This document shows, one piece after another, positions 61,494 through 64,000 of a DNA stretch of 64,000 nucleotides (positions within the stretch are counted from its first letter, which is position 1; each line of letters starts with the position of its first letter). The position numbers and the translations under genes are program-made. This DNA comes from Myxococcus terminator_A (GTDB taxonomy: Bacteria; Myxococcota; Myxococcia; Myxococcales; Myxococcaceae): contig JBLZWL010000071.1 of the NCBI GenBank assembly GCA_049194865.1, positions 62,001 through 126,000 of the forward strand. The letters are read 5' to 3'. Under the pieces are notes generated by a model. That model made no database searches and was not told the DNA's origin. It was given only the letters and a program-made list of their open reading frames with translations.

Positions 61494-61925
61494 TCAGCGC
61501 CGCGAGTCGAGCCAGGCCATCAGCACGTCGGCATGACACGGGCCGGGCTTGCACCAGCAGCCCAGCCGCTTGCCTCGCAGGGCGAGCACGTCCTCGCGCC
61601 AGGCGGAGTCATGCCGGGTGCGCAGCTCCAGGTACCAGCGGAAGGACTCGAAGGCGTCCACGTCCGGGCCCATGCGACGCAGGGCCTCCGCGTGGACCTG
61701 CTGCTGCTCCGCCTCGGGGAGCGCGCCGAGCCAGGGGACGAAGTACTTCTTCCACATGGCGCCCGGAGTGCCGACGCCTCCGGGCTTGAAGGGGTTGCCG
61801 AAGCGACCGGGCACGGGGTTGGTGGGGCTCGGCTTCGCCCACGCGCGGAAGGCCCGGCCCACGTACACGTCACAGCCTTCGTGCACATGGACCGCAGTGG
61901 TGCGCGTCCCGGTCATCGGCGTCAC
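61494..61925 (-). CDS. DUF4326 family protein
   Basis: A 143-residue soluble protein of DUF4326. The hallmark near the C-terminus is LGCWCKPGPCHADVLMAWL, with three Cys and a His that may bind metal; upstream stand YVGRAFRAWAKPSPTNPVPGRFGNPFK. The family occurs in phages and bacteria with unknown role. Start may be the GTG at 61925 or the ATG at 61916; spacing to the lipoprotein gene before it is one base in the first case, so they are likely co-transcribed. Confidence 0.8.
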   Translation of the reverse strand: MTPMTGTRTTAVHVHEGCDVYVGRAFRAWAKPSPTNPVPGRFGNPFKPGGVGTPGAMWKKYFVPWLGALPEAEQQQVHAEALRRMGPDVDAFESFRWYLELRTRHDSAWREDVLALRGKRLGCWCKPGPCHADVLMAWLDSRR

Positions 61926-61926
61926 G

Positions 61927-62211
61927 CTACTTCTTGCGCTTCTTGCCGGCCGCGGGGACGGCGGCGGCTTCGGCGGCCGCGGCGGCCTGCTCGGCGGCGA
62001 CCTTCAGCTCGTCGCGCTCCTTGGTCGTGCTGGCGAGTTCGCCTTCCAGCTCACCGACCTTCGTCTTGAGGGCCTCGTTCTCCGCGCGCAGCGTCTCCGT
62101 GTCCTTGCGGAGCACGTTCGTCTCGGCCTTCGCGCGGTTCAGCTCACGCGAGCCGCCACATCCGACGAGGGGAACCACCGCCAGCATCGCCACGGCCATC
62201 CATGCCTTCAT
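61927..62211 (-). CDS. Small coiled-coil lipoprotein
   Basis: A 94-residue lipoprotein with lipobox LVGC (Cys 18). The mature chain is one long coiled coil (about 25-75) with strong heptads (LRAENEALKTKVGELEGEL), an Ala-rich stretch and a Lys-rich tail (GKKRKK). It resembles Lpp-like or OmpA-linker lipoproteins in form, and the basic end could contact peptidoglycan or DNA-like polymers; this is inference. First gene of a two-gene leftward unit. Confidence 0.75.
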   Translation of the reverse strand: MKAWMAVAMLAVVPLVGCGGSRELNRAKAETNVLRKDTETLRAENEALKTKVGELEGELASTTKERDELKVAAEQAAAAAEAAAVPAAGKKRKK

Positions 62212-62337
62212 GTGAGTCTGCTCCTCTGTGCCCCGGGTTCGAGGTCCCGGGGACCTGATTCATCCGGTGGGAGCAAGGGCCCGGGGGACCGCGCCCGTCC
62301 CACCGGCATCCAGCCGGCGAGCCTAGGCATGGAGCCG

Positions 62338-63147
62338 TCACGAGCGGAAGCCACCGTTGAGTCGGATGCGCTGAGCCTCTCGAAACGCACCCTCGGGCTT
62401 CGGAGTGCCAGCCTCTCGGACTTCGTGAACCCACACGGACTCGACGCCCCAGGTGAAGAGGGCGCGGTGGTGGGAGAGGACGGTGAAGCCCTCGGTCTCC
62501 ACGGGGCGGGTGACGGTGAGGACGCGGGTGCCGGGGCGGCAGGCGCGCAGGCGAGCGATGAGCCGGGCCCGGGTGTCCGGGGCGAAGGCGGTCCAGTTGA
62601 CCAGGACGTGGGTGGCGTCGCCTGGCGACAGGTCCAACAGTGCGGCGTCCCCCTGACGCAGCACCGCGCCTGTGCCGCCGAGAGGGCCCGAGGCGAGGGC
62701 GACGTGCTGCTCCAGCAACTCGATGCCCAGCGCCTCCGCGCCCAGCCACCGCGCGGCGAGCAGGGCCCTCCCGCGTCCCGCGCCCAGGTCCACCAGTCGG
62801 GAGTGCTTCGTCACTCCGGCCTTCCGGAAGAGGGACAGCGCGGTGTGCACGGGCGTCTCGCCGTACATCAGCTCGTGGAAGTCCTGGCCGCTGGCGCGCA
62901 GGACGCGGATCAACTCGAAGGAGCGACGCGGGCGGTAGGGTGAGACGAGCACCTCGCGCAGCCACAGCCGCAGGTACGCGGGCAGGAGGTGGGGACGCAA
63001 CGCGAGCACGAGCAAGTCCCACAGCCGGTTCACCGCATCCAGGCCCAGGCTCCAGACGCGGATGACGAGGAGTCGGGGGAGGGACAGCTGGAGGTCGTCG
63101 GACGACGAAGCTCGCCGCGCGGGCGGGGTGGGGGCGTCCTCGGCCAT
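62338..63147 (-). CDS. SAM-dependent methyltransferase (class I)
   Basis: A 269-residue protein. Residues 20-90 are Leu/Arg-rich and may associate with the membrane (IRVWSLGLDAVNRLWDLLVLAL). The methyltransferase core starts with the SAM motif LVDLGAGRGRALLAARWLGA near residue 122, then LGIELLEQHV and a later VLVNWTAFAPDTR. This is like the histone-methyltransferase DOT1/RNA-type class of small bacterial methyltransferases. The target is not readable. The ATG at 63147 is used; the frame is open further but the extension is Arg/Pro/Ser-rich. Confidence 0.72.
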   Translation of the reverse strand: MAEDAPTPPARRASSSDDLQLSLPRLLVIRVWSLGLDAVNRLWDLLVLALRPHLLPAYLRLWLREVLVSPYRPRRSFELIRVLRASGQDFHELMYGETPVHTALSLFRKAGVTKHSRLVDLGAGRGRALLAARWLGAEALGIELLEQHVALASGPLGGTGAVLRQGDAALLDLSPGDATHVLVNWTAFAPDTRARLIARLRACRPGTRVLTVTRPVETEGFTVLSHHRALFTWGVESVWVHEVREAGTPKPEGAFREAQRIRLNGGFRS

Positions 63148-63282
63148 GGCTCGGGCTCGCGAGGATAGCGCATGTGGTCCGTGCGGCTCGCTCAGGGGGC
63201 CGCGCGACTTTCTTCGGGGCCCTGGGTTGGTACCTCCAGACAGCGTGAGCCGGTTCGACCGGCCCGCGAGAGGAGGAGTGCC

Positions 63283-63597
63283 ATGAAGAAGAACCTGTGG
63301 GCCGTGGGGACGCTGGTGTTGGGATTGTTGGTGGCGCTGCCCGCGAGCGCGGCGAAGGCGGACCGGCGGCAGGTGAGCCAGCAGGCGCGCATCGTCCAGG
63401 GCGTGAAGAGCGGAGAGCTGACGGGCCGCGAGGCGGTGCGGCTCCAGGCTCAGCACCGGGAGCTCCAGAAGGACATCCGCCAGGCGCGCGCGGATGACGG
63501 CCGGCTCGATGCCCAGGAGCGCGCGGGCATCCAGCGCGAGCAGAACCAGCTCAACCGCCGCATCCAGCGCCAGAAGCACGACGGTCAGTCGCGGTAG
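63283..63597 (+). CDS. Small exported Arg/Gln-rich helical protein
   Basis: A 104-residue protein with a signal peptide at residues 1-23 (ends ASAA). The mature part is a charged two-helix hairpin rich in Arg, Gln and Ala (ELTGREAVRLQAQHRELQKDIRQA, then LDAQERAGIQREQNQLNRRIQRQ), similar in style to small periplasmic helix-hairpin proteins. AGGAGG stands 6 bases before the ATG at 63283. No family assigned; divergent from the methyltransferase gene. Confidence 0.75.
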   Translation: MKKNLWAVGTLVLGLLVALPASAAKADRRQVSQQARIVQGVKSGELTGREAVRLQAQHRELQKDIRQARADDGRLDAQERAGIQREQNQLNRRIQRQKHDGQSR

Positions 63598-63618
63598 ACA
63601 ACTTGGGCTGGAGACCCA

Positions 63619-64000
63619 TCATCGGTCTTCCATCGGTCGGCTCCAGGCGTCCTCGGGAATCGAACCCGGGGGCCGTTCCCGGGAGATGGAGGTCACGTGG
63701 GGATACTCCACCTCGGTGGGGATGCCCTTGCGCTCGGCCAGGCGCACCAGGGCGAGCCCCTCCACCGAGAAGCTCCACTCGGTGGCGAGCAACTCGTCGG
63801 CGACGGTGCGGCTTTCGGACAACTCTTCCAGGCGGTCCCGGCGCTCGGACAGGAAACGTTCCAGGCACTCGTTGAAGGGCACTTCCTGGGAGTGCAGCAG
63901 CGCGCGGCACAGCTCCAGGCGGACGTCCTCCGCTCCCTGCAGGGACTTCTCGTACCGCTCAAGCAGGGCCTCGCCCTGGGCAGGGCCGGTGTCCAGGAAG
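63619..64000 (-). CDS. Helical hypothetical protein, 5' end outside the window
   Basis: The minus-strand frame is open from 63619 to the right edge, giving at least 127 residues without a start. It is rich in Glu, Arg and Leu with helix patterns (LLERYEKSLQGAEDVRLELC, ERFLSERRDRLEELSE), then a less regular tail (IPTEVEYPHVTS). No known domain. The GTG at 63882 is an internal candidate start but good coding sequence continues upstream of it. The stretch resembling a tRNA T-arm lies inside this gene and is not a tRNA. Confidence 0.6.
   Translation of the reverse strand, partial: FLDTGPAQGEALLERYEKSLQGAEDVRLELCRALLHSQEVPFNECLERFLSERRDRLEELSESRTVADELLATEWSFSVEGLALVRLAERKGIPTEVEYPHVTSISRERPPGSIPEDAWSRPMEDR

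Noticed and set aside
63650..63690. tRNA-like T-arm (CGGGTTCGATTCCCG on the minus strand)
   Set aside because: No matching acceptor stem, D-arm or anticodon arm can be folded around it, and it lies inside a continuous minus-strand reading frame.

Overview
The window is high-GC chromosomal DNA, almost certainly from a myxobacterium of the Myxococcaceae (Myxococcus, Corallococcus or a close relative). The main evidence is the order parA-parB-bacM, a BacM-type bactofilin, a very large cluster of GTTCCACGTGGAAC parS sites beside parAB, and a replication-origin-type block (dnaA, rpmH, rnpA, yidD, yidC, jag, mnmE, mnmG, rsmG). I see no tRNA or rRNA genes, insertion sequences, prophage or CRISPR array.

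Layout. 0-8.5 kb: a PhoD-like phosphatase cut by the left edge, a small acidic protein, a coupled pair of M16 (insulinase-type) peptidases, a membrane protein, a DUF2267 protein and a HEAT-repeat protein. 8.5-15.6 kb: dnaA reading left, and opposite it the run rpmH-rnpA-yidD-yidC-jag-(small ORF)-mnmE, tightly packed with overlapping start and stop codons. 15.6-25.4 kb: accessory housekeeping genes: a Uma2 nuclease-fold protein, a GspE-N-domain protein, SppA, a metallophosphoesterase, a coiled-coil protein, a double-domain M16 peptidase and a Bcr/CflA exporter. 26.3-31.3 kb: mnmG and rsmG with DnaA-box-like sites between them, a gene broken by an in-frame TGA, a VOC protein and a beta-solenoid-like protein.

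31.3-37.3 kb is a 6-kb stretch without a convincing gene. It holds 18 perfect parS sites, at least three degraded ones, and a second family of degenerate repeats between the array and parA. 37.3-40.1 kb: parA, parB, bacM and a lipoprotein, on one strand. The array, ParA and ParB should act together in chromosome segregation: ParB loads at parS as a CTP-dependent clamp and ParA moves the complex. BacM is a cytoskeletal scaffold.

40.2-48.7 kb: a CoA-binding protein, ergothioneine genes egtD and egtB, a single-domain response regulator, a RelE-like protein, a membrane protein, an XRE regulator with a candidate operator, a Ser/Thr kinase with a C-terminal membrane anchor, a P460-like haem lipoprotein and a DUF985 cupin. 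48.7-55 kb: two tandem secreted paralogues of about 950 residues, each joining a CxxCH haem motif, an alpha/alpha-toroid (squalene-cyclase-like) region and Ig-like repeats. I regard these as the least described protein system here. 55-64 kb: an ornithine-cyclodeaminase-family enzyme, a 1673-residue TPR protein with an embedded C39-like peptidase domain, a DUF4326 protein, two small secreted proteins, a methyltransferase and a gene cut by the right edge.

Start codons were moved inside the longest open frame where a ribosome-binding site, signal peptide or family length indicated it. Functions rest on motifs read by eye; no database search was run.
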